Shown piece by piece: positions 54,420 through 62,697 of a stretch of DNA of 64,000 nucleotides; the first letter of the stretch is position 1, and each line of letters begins with the position of its first letter. Made by a program: the position numbers and the translations under genes. Source of the DNA: Terriglobus aquaticus (GTDB lineage Bacteria > Acidobacteriota > Terriglobia > Terriglobales > Acidobacteriaceae); the NCBI RefSeq assembly GCF_025685415.1, contig NZ_JAGSYB010000001.1, positions 2,294,001 through 2,358,000 on the forward strand, read 5' to 3'. Under the pieces are notes generated by a model. It worked only from the letters and a program-made list of their open reading frames with translations, had not been told where the DNA came from and searched no databases.

Positions 54420-57400
54420 ATGTTCAACCGGAATAGGAACACGTTGTTCGGAGCAAGTGCTGTGCTGTTGCTCGCCGTGCTCCAGGGATGTGGCGCCGGA
54501 ATGCCGAATGTCGTGGAAGCCGCGGAGCAGACCGCGTCCTCAACCGCCCTCACGGTGCAAACCCCAAATACCGTTCCCGGCGTGCAGCTCGGTAGTGGTT
54601 CGATCACGGTCACTGCCATGGCGGGCCAGAGCTTTGCGTTCCCAATGCAAGTCATCGGCGGCAAGAGCCCGTACCAGTGGAGTGTCATCTCCGGCTCTCT
54701 GCCGACCGGCATTTCCCTCACCAGCAGCGGCAACGTCAGCGGAACTCTCGCCGCTCCGGGCACCTGGACCGCGACCATCCAGGTCAGCGACAGTGCCAAG
54801 CCGCCCAAGGTGCAGCAGGAAATCGTCACCTTTAAGGTAGCGCCCCGCGCGCTTGCCGTGACGACCACTTCCGTCCCGGGTGGACAGGTGAACTCTGCCT
54901 ACAACGCGCCTCTGAAGGCCGATGGCGGTACCCCGAACTTTACATGGTCCCTTGAGTCGGGCAGCCTGCCCACAGGTCTCTCGGTCAGCCCCAGCGGAGC
55001 CATCATCGGAACCCCGACCAAGGCGATGACCACCACCTTCTCCGTTGCGGTATCGGACTCCGGCTCGCCCGCGCAGAGAAAGTCGCAGAGCATGACCCTC
55101 GCGGTCACAGAGGCTCCGATCGTGGTCACCTCCACCAGCCTGGGCAACGCGCAACAGAACTCCGCGTTCAGCGCCACGCTGCATGCCACCGGTGGCGACG
55201 GCACCTTCGCATGGTCACTCAACTCTGGTTCTTTGCCCGCCGGTCTCGTCCTGAATAGCAACGGCACCATCACCGGCACGCCCACCAGCTCCGGCCCGTC
55301 CAACTTCTCCGTCGCGGTACGCGACGCGGCGCAGCGCACCACGGCCAACCTGTCGCTGGTCGTCGCACCGGCCCCGCCGCCGCTCACGGTCACAACGTCC
55401 AGCCTCAGCTCTGCCACCAACGGCAACGCGTACAACGCCGCCCTGGCAGCCACCGGCGGAACGCCCTCGTATACCTGGAGCCTCGGCTCCGGCAGCCTGC
55501 CTGCGGGCGTCACCCTCAGCAGCTCCGGCGTGCTCAGCGGAACTCCGACCGTTTCGGGCAACTTCACCTTCACCGCTGCCGTAGCCGATCAGAGCTCGCC
55601 AGCCCTCCACACCTCCAAAGCGTTCACCTTGGCTGTCGCCAATACTCCGCTCACCATCAACACCGGCAGCTTCACTGCAGCACAAAACAACGTCAGCTAT
55701 GCCGCTCAACTGTCCGCCACCGGTGGCACCCAGGGTTACACCTGGTCCATCAAGTCCGGCAGCCTGCCCGCAGGCCTCACGCTGCAAGCCACCACGGGCG
55801 CCATCACCGGCACCCCGTCCAGCAATGGCAGCTACACCTTCACCTACCAGGTAGCCGACAGCGGAAGCCCGCAGCAGACCGCCTCCGCCAGCGCCACCAT
55901 CACCGTGGGTGCAGCACCCGCCGCACTGACCGCCGGCACCACTTGGTTCGTTCGCCCCGATGGCGGCAACCGCTACGACGCCTCGCTTTATACCCTTGGC
56001 CAGTGCGACGGCAAGGCCGACGCTCCGTACCCTGGACACGGCTATAACCAGCACTGCGCTTTCTCTGACCTCCGCTACATGTGGATGGTTGGCACCTACG
56101 GCAACGCCGGATGGGTCATGCAGGGCGGAGACACCCTGGTGATCGAAGGCTGCAATGCCCTTCCCTCTCAGCAGAACCCGGACGGGACTCACTGCCGCAT
56201 CGGCTGGGACAAAGCAACCGGCAACGATTCACAGAACTTCTGGGGCGCCGGCGTCAGCGCATGGTGGGGTCTCTCCATGCCGCCACCGCCCAGCGGTACG
56301 GCCACGCAACACACCCGCATCCTGGGTGCCTGCGCCTACGGCAACTACTCCTGTAACCCGGTCAACACCTACCCGTACACCAACAACAACCTGACCCAGA
56401 TCTACGCCAGCTTCGGGTCCAACATCGCCATCTTTCTGACCGGCTCGCAGTATGTCGATCTTGAAGGCCTGGAGATCACGACCCACAACGGCACATGCGC
56501 CCGCTACGGCACTACCAATCCGCTGCCCGGCTGCAATACTGGCGCCAACCGGCCGCTGAGCGATCAGGCAGACCAGGCAATCGCGACCGACAACACCAGC
56601 GCCAACATCTTGTTGCAGGACATTTACATCCACGGCTTCAGTTCCAACGGCATCGGCGGTCCCATCGGCGGCAAGATCGTTGCCAACCGCGTCAACATCT
56701 CCTTCAACGCCTTCGCCGGCTGGAACTTCGACGACGGGCACTCCACCAACAACGCTCCCGGTTCCTCGCTGGAACAGCACTACGTCACCATGGTCGGTAA
56801 CGGCTGCCAGGAGGAATACCCTATCGTTCACACTCAGTTCCCTGCGAAGGGTTGCTGGGACACCACCAGCGGAGGCTTCGGCGATAGCTGGTCCGGTCAG
56901 CAGGGTGGCATGGATTCCTTCTCCTGCGACCACTGCTACATCGCGTACAACAGCAAAGACGGCGCGATGGGACCGCATACCCTGATCGGAAATCTCTCGC
57001 TCACGAACTCGGCTTGGATCGGCAACATGGGTCAGAGCGGAAAGTGGGGGCAGGGTTCGAACGCAACCTTCCTCTTCCAGAACAACGTCGTGATCGGCAA
57101 CTGCATGCGAATGTCTCAATACCTACCGGGAGCGGCTCAGAACTTCGACTCGCGGACAGGACTTACTGGGTCTGGGCTGTCGGGCTACTGCCGCGCAGCA
57201 GGACCGCTCATCGACTACTTCTCGGGCGCCAACTCGACGGTGCAGTTCGATCACAACACGGTGGTCACCTATCAGCCGACGATCTTTGAGCCTGGCTGCT
57301 TGAACCCGGGAACCTGCGGCACCTCGCCGATCAACTTCACCAACAACATCGTTCTGGCTTACACCAGCAGCTACGGCATCTCGCCCTTCAACCCCGGCCA

Positions 57401-57713
57401 GCAGCCTGGACTCTTCTACAAGGACGACAGCAGCGTGCCGATCCAGTCCTCTCACAACATCTGGTACGGCATCAAGAACGACTACAGCACCTGCGGCAAC
57501 AACGGAACGCTTTGCACCGATCCGATGCTCGCCGGCGAACTGCCCCAGGGTGGCTTCACCACGGTTGAATCGGCCCTGGACAACTTCAATTTCCGCCCCG
57601 CTCCTGGCAGCCCGGCGATCGCTCAGGGCGTCATGAATGCGCTCACACCGTTGCTCGACTTCTTCGGTGTGCAACAGACGGCAACGCCAACCATCGGCGC
57701 GGCAGTGCAGTAA
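54420..57713 (+). CDS. Lipoprotein with five Ig-like repeats and a Cys-rich parallel-beta-helix-like domain
   Basis: 1097 residues. Lipoprotein signal with lipobox LQGC (Cys24). Residues about 55-500 are five He_PIG/Ig-like repeats of roughly 88 residues, each with a core such as GGTPNFTWSLESGSLPTGLS and a following GTPT/VSGT element. From about residue 507 (TWFVRPDGGNRYDA) to the end lies a ~590-residue module with many Cys and repeated short strands (VDLEGLEITTHNGTCARYG, ANILLQDIYIHGFSSNG, NNVVIGNCMRM), which looks like a right-handed beta-helix of pectate-lyase type. The same module forms the whole mature part of the protein at 58747-60567. Function unknown; surface glycan binding or cleavage is a guess. 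Preceded by GGAGAG. Confidence 0.85.
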   Translation: MFNRNRNTLFGASAVLLLAVLQGCGAGMPNVVEAAEQTASSTALTVQTPNTVPGVQLGSGSITVTAMAGQSFAFPMQVIGGKSPYQWSVISGSLPTGISLTSSGNVSGTLAAPGTWTATIQVSDSAKPPKVQQEIVTFKVAPRALAVTTTSVPGGQVNSAYNAPLKADGGTPNFTWSLESGSLPTGLSVSPSGAIIGTPTKAMTTTFSVAVSDSGSPAQRKSQSMTLAVTEAPIVVTSTSLGNAQQNSAFSATLHATGGDGTFAWSLNSGSLPAGLVLNSNGTITGTPTSSGPSNFSVAVRDAAQRTTANLSLVVAPAPPPLTVTTSSLSSATNGNAYNAALAATGGTPSYTWSLGSGSLPAGVTLSSSGVLSGTPTVSGNFTFTAAVADQSSPALHTSKAFTLAVANTPLTINTGSFTAAQNNVSYAAQLSATGGTQGYTWSIKSGSLPAGLTLQATTGAITGTPSSNGSYTFTYQVADSGSPQQTASASATITVGAAPAALTAGTTWFVRPDGGNRYDASLYTLGQCDGKADAPYPGHGYNQHCAFSDLRYMWMVGTYGNAGWVMQGGDTLVIEGCNALPSQQNPDGTHCRIGWDKATGNDSQNFWGAGVSAWWGLSMPPPPSGTATQHTRILGACAYGNYSCNPVNTYPYTNNNLTQIYASFGSNIAIFLTGSQYVDLEGLEITTHNGTCARYGTTNPLPGCNTGANRPLSDQADQAIATDNTSANILLQDIYIHGFSSNGIGGPIGGKIVANRVNISFNAFAGWNFDDGHSTNNAPGSSLEQHYVTMVGNGCQEEYPIVHTQFPAKGCWDTTSGGFGDSWSGQQGGMDSFSCDHCYIAYNSKDGAMGPHTLIGNLSLTNSAWIGNMGQSGKWGQGSNATFLFQNNVVIGNCMRMSQYLPGAAQNFDSRTGLTGSGLSGYCRAAGPLIDYFSGANSTVQFDHNTVVTYQPTIFEPGCLNPGTCGTSPINFTNNIVLAYTSSYGISPFNPGQQPGLFYKDDSSVPIQSSHNIWYGIKNDYSTCGNNGTLCTDPMLAGELPQGGFTTVESALDNFNFRPAPGSPAIAQGVMNALTPLLDFFGVQQTATPTIGAAVQ

Positions 57714-57757
57714 AGCTCCACCGATTTCGCCCAGCAACGGGCCTGTATATACCATTG

Positions 57758-57792
57758 GCCTCGGGATCCTAAACGATCCCGAGGCTTTTCCT
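57758..57792 (+). terminator. Rho-independent terminator after the Ig-repeat lipoprotein
   Basis: GCCTCGGGATC (57758-57768) pairs perfectly with GATCCCGAGGC (57775-57785) around a 6-base loop, followed by TTTTCCTTTT. It ends transcription about 45 bases after the stop codon, before the next gene. Confidence 0.9.
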
Positions 57793-57823
57793 TTTCCGAG
57801 TCACACCCGAACTTGCTCAGCCC

Positions 57824-58696
57824 ATGAATCTGTCTGGCCTCAAATCTGTCTTCCTCAGAAGCTCGCCGCTCACCCGTGCGGCCGTGCGCCTCATGGCTGG
57901 CCCCGGCCCCATCACCATGCTGCTTCTGGTGCGTGATGAATCCGACATCATCGCCGAGAACATCCAGTTTCACCTGGGCCGCGGCATCCAGACGTTCGTG
58001 GTCACCGACAACGGGTCCACCGACGGAACGCGCGACATCCTCCGCGATTTTGAACAGAGTCTCGGCAGTTCCTTTCTCGTCCTCGACGATCCGGAACTCG
58101 CGCATCTGCAGGCGCAGCGCGTCAACCGCATGATCGGCCTTGCCCGCGAACGCTTTCATCCCCGCTGGATTCTTTCGGCGGATGCGGACGAATTCTGGTT
58201 TCCTGCCAGCGGCAGTTATGCCTCCGAGTTCGACGGCCGGGCAAACATCCTCGACTGCTACTGGCACAACTTCCTGCCGCGGCCAAACACCGCATGGCAG
58301 GACTTCTCCGACATCGGGGAGATGCCCGGCTATCATGGCCGCATGAAGAAGACGCTCTGCCTGGCTCGTGGCCTGCTCGGCATGTACGCCGGCAATCATG
58401 AGGCACGCACCATTCCGCACGTCGAGGCGCGATCGGAAAACATTCGCGTCTACCACTATCCCGTCCGCAGCTACCAGCAGTTCGAACGCAAGGTCATCCA
58501 TGGACATCGCGCCACCGTGAGAGCCGCCGAGCATCAGAACGTCGCGTGGCATTGGCGCGAGTACTACCAGGCCTGGCAGGAGGGCCGGCTCCCCGAGATG
58601 TACGCGAGCCTCGCCGCGAACAACCGTGTAGCGGAAGACAGCACGATGGCTGAGCTCTTCGGCAAACTCAAGCCAGGCGGACACCCAAAGGCCTAA
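57824..58696 (+). CDS. Glycosyltransferase family 2-like
   Basis: 290 residues. ITMLLLVRDESDIIAENIQF opens the GT-A fold, VTDNGSTDGTRDILRDFE gives the nucleotide-binding DNGS motif, and LSADADEFWFPASGSYASEF has the DxD-like DADEFW motif for metal and nucleotide sugar. Later HEARTIPHVEARSENIRVYH contains conserved acid/His residues. This is the glyco_tranf_2_4 branch, enzymes often adding sugars to surface glycans. No signal peptide, so cytoplasmic. It sits alone between two paralogous secreted proteins with no overlap; the ribosome-binding site is weak. Acceptor unknown. Confidence 0.88.
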   Translation: MNLSGLKSVFLRSSPLTRAAVRLMAGPGPITMLLLVRDESDIIAENIQFHLGRGIQTFVVTDNGSTDGTRDILRDFEQSLGSSFLVLDDPELAHLQAQRVNRMIGLARERFHPRWILSADADEFWFPASGSYASEFDGRANILDCYWHNFLPRPNTAWQDFSDIGEMPGYHGRMKKTLCLARGLLGMYAGNHEARTIPHVEARSENIRVYHYPVRSYQQFERKVIHGHRATVRAAEHQNVAWHWREYYQAWQEGRLPEMYASLAANNRVAEDSTMAELFGKLKPGGHPKA

Positions 58697-58746
58697 ATGC
58701 CGGGCTGATACGCTTGGTACGTTCTTCACTCAGGAGTTGCACCTTC

Positions 58747-60567
58747 ATGGGGTCAGCGCGGCGCATTCTTCTTGTCAGCCTTTTCTCGCTTTTCGCCCTG
58801 CCGGCTTTCGCCAAGACCTGGTTCGTCCGGCCCGACGGAGGCAATCGCTACGACGCGAAGGAGTACACAGCAGGCCAGTGTGATGGCAGGGCCGACGCGC
58901 CGTATTCCGGGCACGGCACGAATCAGCACTGCGCCTTTAGCGATGTACGTTACATGTACATGGTCGGCACACCGGGCAACGTTGGGTGGGTAATGGACGG
59001 CGGAGACACGGTTGTCATTCACGGTTGCCGCGCCCTCAAGTCCCAGGAGCACGGCGATGCTCCTCACTGCCGCATCGGGACGGACACGGACAGGCTCTCC
59101 CGCGATCCGGACGATTTCTGGTGCAACAACACCCAGACCTGCTCGATCCCGTCGCCACCCAGTGGCACACCGGCTCAACACACACGCATCCTTGGCGACT
59201 GTGCCTACGGAACGTATCGCTGTCATCCCGTCGACAAGTACCCCTACACCGACAACAATCTCACGCAGCTCTTCGGTGGTTATGGCCTGGGTGTCACCTT
59301 CTACCTGAATGGAAGCAAGTACATCGACATCGAAGGCATCGAGGTGACCACGCACAACGGGAAATGCGCCCGGTATGGCACGATGCACCCGTTGCCGGGC
59401 TGTGTTCGCAATCCTCCCTACAGCGATCAGGCCGACCAGGGAATTACCACGGACGAGAAAACTTCCAACATCCTGCTGCAGGATGTCTACGTGCACGGAT
59501 TCAGCAGCAATGGAATGACCGGCGCGATCGGTGGCCCGATCACGCTCAACCGCGTCAACATTTCGTTCAACGCCTTCGCTGGCTGGAACTTCGATGATGG
59601 CAAGCCCACTCCAAATGGCCCGCACTCCTCCGTCGAGCAGCACTACGTGACCATGGTTGGCAATGGTTGCCAGGAGGAATATCCCATCGTGCATCCGCAG
59701 TTCCCGGCAAAGGGCTGCTGGGACTCACAGACCGGCGGCTTCGGTGATGCCTGGTCCGGGCAGCAGAGCGGAATGGATTCCTTTACCTGTGATCACTGCT
59801 ACATCGCCTACAACACCAAAGACGGTGCCATGGGTCCACATACGCAGATCAAACAGATCGCTCTGACAAACTCTGTTTGGATCGGCAACATGGGCCAGTC
59901 AGGCAAATGGGGACAGATCGACGACTCATCGTTCCTGTTCCAGAACAACCTCATGGTCGGCAACTGCATGCGAATGGCGGAGCAGTTGCCGGGTGCGCCG
60001 CAAAACTATGACCACAACACCAACCTTCCTGGTTCGGGCCTCAGTGGCTATTGCCGGGCCGCGGGACCCCTCTTCGACTACTTCTCTGGCTCACACTCGA
60101 GCGTGCACTTCAACAACAACTCCATCGTCACCTACCAGCCAGTCGTCTTTGAGCCTGGATGCCACGATGCCAAACATTGCGGCACCTCTCCTCTGTATTT
60201 CACGAACAATATCGTTCTCGGTCTGATCGGATCGGCGCCATTCGGTAGCGGAGAATCGCCCTCCCTGTTCTACAAAGACGATGACAGCGTCACCGTGATC
60301 GGCTCTCACAACATCTGGGATGGTGTGCGAAACGACCTTGGCACCTGCGGTAAGGGCGGAACTCTATGCAACACCGATCCGCAGTGGGTCAACCAGCCAA
60401 AGACGCTCAAGCTTGCTCGGCAGACTCTGCTGGACAACTTCGACTTTCGGCCATCTGCCACCAGCCCTGCGAATCGCCGTGGCGTACCGGTCCCCGGTCT
60501 CACGACAGACATCCTGGGAAAACCTCGTCCAAATCCGCCTTCCATCGGCGCAATCGAGAGCCACTAA
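58747..60567 (+). CDS. Secreted Cys-rich beta-helix-like protein, paralogue of the upstream Ig-repeat lipoprotein
   Basis: 606 residues from ATG 58747, with AGGAG about ten bases upstream. Signal peptide LLVSLFSLFALPAFA. The mature chain starts TWFVRPDGGNRYDAKEYTAG and is collinear along its whole length with residues ~507-1097 of the protein encoded at 54420-57713, sharing long near-identical stretches such as HYVTMVGNGCQEEYPIVH and DAWSGQQSGMDSFTCDHCYI. The conserved Cys residues suggest disulfides. Repeated strand/Asn patterns (NILLQDVYVHGFSSNG, SFLFQNNLMVGNCMRM) fit a right-handed parallel beta-helix as in pectate lyases. No catalytic triad could be named. Function unknown. Confidence 0.85.
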   Translation: MGSARRILLVSLFSLFALPAFAKTWFVRPDGGNRYDAKEYTAGQCDGRADAPYSGHGTNQHCAFSDVRYMYMVGTPGNVGWVMDGGDTVVIHGCRALKSQEHGDAPHCRIGTDTDRLSRDPDDFWCNNTQTCSIPSPPSGTPAQHTRILGDCAYGTYRCHPVDKYPYTDNNLTQLFGGYGLGVTFYLNGSKYIDIEGIEVTTHNGKCARYGTMHPLPGCVRNPPYSDQADQGITTDEKTSNILLQDVYVHGFSSNGMTGAIGGPITLNRVNISFNAFAGWNFDDGKPTPNGPHSSVEQHYVTMVGNGCQEEYPIVHPQFPAKGCWDSQTGGFGDAWSGQQSGMDSFTCDHCYIAYNTKDGAMGPHTQIKQIALTNSVWIGNMGQSGKWGQIDDSSFLFQNNLMVGNCMRMAEQLPGAPQNYDHNTNLPGSGLSGYCRAAGPLFDYFSGSHSSVHFNNNSIVTYQPVVFEPGCHDAKHCGTSPLYFTNNIVLGLIGSAPFGSGESPSLFYKDDDSVTVIGSHNIWDGVRNDLGTCGKGGTLCNTDPQWVNQPKTLKLARQTLLDNFDFRPSATSPANRRGVPVPGLTTDILGKPRPNPPSIGAIESH

Positions 60568-60673
60568 CCTGAAAGTGGCAGGGTTCGCTGCCGCGCGCTC
60601 GTCCACAATGGATTGGACTTCCCGCTCCAGCGATGCTGGGTGCGCACGCGATCATTGGTAGATTGGATAGAGC

Positions 60674-61528
60674 ATGACTGCAGATAACTCCCAGCTCGGC
60701 AAAGGCAACTGGGCTAACTTCTCCATTCCCATGGAACAGATCCAGACTGCCGCCCAGGAGTGGCGCGAAACGCTGAAGGACACTCCCAAGCCATGGCTCT
60801 GCTGGCACGTCAGCGATCGTTGGTGCGCTCTGCAGCAGAACCTGATTCAGTACGTCGGCTGGACCCCGGTCATTGGCTTCGACCCCCGCATGGGCCCGCC
60901 CAAGACAGTACTGCCGGGCTCCATCGTCATCAACTTCAATGAGCATTTCGGGCTCGACGTCATGTGGCCCCACTTCCCCATGGAGTTCGCTCACCTATTT
61001 ACGGAGCGACTTGCCTTCTGGCATGCCGACCTGCTCTGCAGGCTACCTGTCATGGAGAAGCTCCGCGACATCTTCAATGCACTTCCCGACGGTGCCATCG
61101 CCGCCGTGCCCGACTACGGTGGCCGTCGCAACTGGCTGCGCTTCAAGCACCATCGCTATTGGGAACTGGCCGGATGCACGACTCGGGGTGCCAGCCAATC
61201 GCAGTTTGACCACGGCACCGGCTGGTGGAGGCACATGGCCGAGCACCCAAGCGTTCCGAATGAGGCTGAGCGGAAGCGCAGACGCACCTACTACTACGAC
61301 TCCGGCGTGGGCATCATGTTCTGGAAGCGCAAGTTCGGCGGCAAGGTCGTAGACATCCCGAACAGCCTCGTGAACGAAGGCCACTGCACCTCGATCAACC
61401 GCAAGAACTATAAGCAGGTGCAGCCCGGCGGTCCGCGCAATTTAGGTGCGGAGATCGACATGAACTTCGACATTGAAGAAGTCGCGAGGCAGCTCGGCAT
61501 CGCGCACCTGCTCCCAGCATCCGCATGA
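60674..61528 (+). CDS. Conserved-looking protein of unknown function next to glycosyltransferases
   Basis: 284 residues, no signal peptide or membrane helix. It is rich in Trp, His and Tyr: KPWLCWHVSDRWCALQQNLI, HFGLDVMWPHFPMEFAHLF, GCTTRGASQSQFDHGTGWWR and YYYDSGVGIMFWKRKFGGKV. The last two, with VDIPNSLVNEGHCTSINRKN, resemble the DxD/DSGV region and His-containing end of GT-A transferases, so a divergent glycosyltransferase is possible but unproven. Its stop overlaps the start of a GT4 gene by four bases, placing it in the same unit. The ribosome-binding site is weak. Confidence 0.7.
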   Translation: MTADNSQLGKGNWANFSIPMEQIQTAAQEWRETLKDTPKPWLCWHVSDRWCALQQNLIQYVGWTPVIGFDPRMGPPKTVLPGSIVINFNEHFGLDVMWPHFPMEFAHLFTERLAFWHADLLCRLPVMEKLRDIFNALPDGAIAAVPDYGGRRNWLRFKHHRYWELAGCTTRGASQSQFDHGTGWWRHMAEHPSVPNEAERKRRRTYYYDSGVGIMFWKRKFGGKVVDIPNSLVNEGHCTSINRKNYKQVQPGGPRNLGAEIDMNFDIEEVARQLGIAHLLPASA

Positions 61529-62697
61529 CGTCTAGCGAACAATCGAGTTCCCCCGGGCTTAGGGTTGCGCACATCATGCCCTGGGCTGGCATCGGCGGCG
61601 TCGAGATTGCCACACTTCGCCTTGTTGACGCGACGAGGCACCAAATCGATCATGTCGCGTTCTGCATGCAGGACGCCAACGTTGCTCCCGCCTTTGCGGA
61701 ACGCGGCATTGAGACGGTCCTGTACCAGCAGCCCGTACCGAGCCTGCGCCACTTCGGCCGCTTCTATCAGCAGTCCAAACTGGTTGCGTCCAAACTCCGC
61801 GACGCCGGTGCTGACATCGTTCATTTCGCTGAAATCAACGGTGCGATCACCTGCGGCTTTGCCGCAATGCTTGCAGGGGCCAAGCGCGTCAGCCATGTGC
61901 GCAACGTGTATCCGACTCGCCCGTTGTGGAAAGACTGGCTCATCCTTCGCACGGTTCAGGCATTCATCTTCGTGTCCAAACAGGCGAGGGACTTCTCACC
62001 GATACCAGGCGGCAAGCGCAAAGCGCGAGTCATCTACGACGCGGTAACTGTTCCAGCCCCCAATGCTGACCAGCAAACCTCTGCACAGCTCCGCAGCGAT
62101 CTTGGCATTCCGGAGGGTGCGCCTGTGGTCGGCATGGTCGCCCGCGTCAACCCGCAGAAGGACTACCCGACTCTGGCCCATGCGGCCGCACTCGTGCTGC
62201 AGCAACGCCCCGACACACGCTTCCTCATCGTTGGCGACAAGAGTATGGTCGACGTGAATCGCGCGCACTACGAGGAAGTCTCCGCGCTGCTTCACAAGCT
62301 CGGCATCGCGAGCAGCTTCGTGTTTGCGGGGCATCGCGAAGACGTCAAGCCGCTCATCGGCATCATGGACTTTTGCGTCCTGTCGACGCATCGCGAGGGC
62401 TTCCCTCTCTCGATCCTCGAAACCATGGCACAACGCAAGCCCGTCATCGCTACCGAGGTAGGTGGCATCCCCGAGATCATTCGTCCTGGCGAGAACGGCT
62501 ATCTGGTCCCGCACGGCGACGCGCAGGCCCTGGCGGACCGCATCCTCTCGCTGATCAACGAACCCGCACTCGCACAACGCATGGGCCAACAGGCCGCTGC
62601 CCTGGTCCAGCGGGATTACTCCCCGGAACACTTCGCCGAAGAGATCATTGCGGTATACCGCAGCTTGGTTCCGCGAGGCGTGCAGACTGCTTCATGA
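61525..62697 (+). CDS. Glycosyltransferase family 4
   Basis: 390 residues. VAHIMPWAGIGGVEIATLRL gives the N-terminal glycine loop (WAGIGGVE); VHFAEINGAITCGFAAMLAG is the core of the first domain; VGMVARVNPQKDYPTLAHAA and FCVLSTHREGFPLSILETMA, then VGGIPEIIRPGENGYLV, supply the donor half with the EX7E pattern (E-GFPLSIL-E). A retaining cytoplasmic transferase, probably for surface glycan. The start overlaps the previous gene by four bases (ATGA) and the stop overlaps the next by four, so the three genes are translationally coupled. Confidence 0.92.
   Translation: MTSSEQSSSPGLRVAHIMPWAGIGGVEIATLRLVDATRHQIDHVAFCMQDANVAPAFAERGIETVLYQQPVPSLRHFGRFYQQSKLVASKLRDAGADIVHFAEINGAITCGFAAMLAGAKRVSHVRNVYPTRPLWKDWLILRTVQAFIFVSKQARDFSPIPGGKRKARVIYDAVTVPAPNADQQTSAQLRSDLGIPEGAPVVGMVARVNPQKDYPTLAHAAALVLQQRPDTRFLIVGDKSMVDVNRAHYEEVSALLHKLGIASSFVFAGHREDVKPLIGIMDFCVLSTHREGFPLSILETMAQRKPVIATEVGGIPEIIRPGENGYLVPHGDAQALADRILSLINEPALAQRMGQQAAALVQRDYSPEHFAEEIIAVYRSLVPRGVQTAS

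Noticed and set aside
54205-54420. 71-codon ORF ending in a TGATG overlap with the Ig-repeat gene
   Set aside because: GTG start without ribosome-binding site and a composition unlike protein; the overlap is probably chance.
55215-56192. 325-codon minus-strand ORF opposite the Ig-repeat lipoprotein
   Set aside because: Its repetitive Gly/Val/Arg composition mirrors the repeats on the coding strand.
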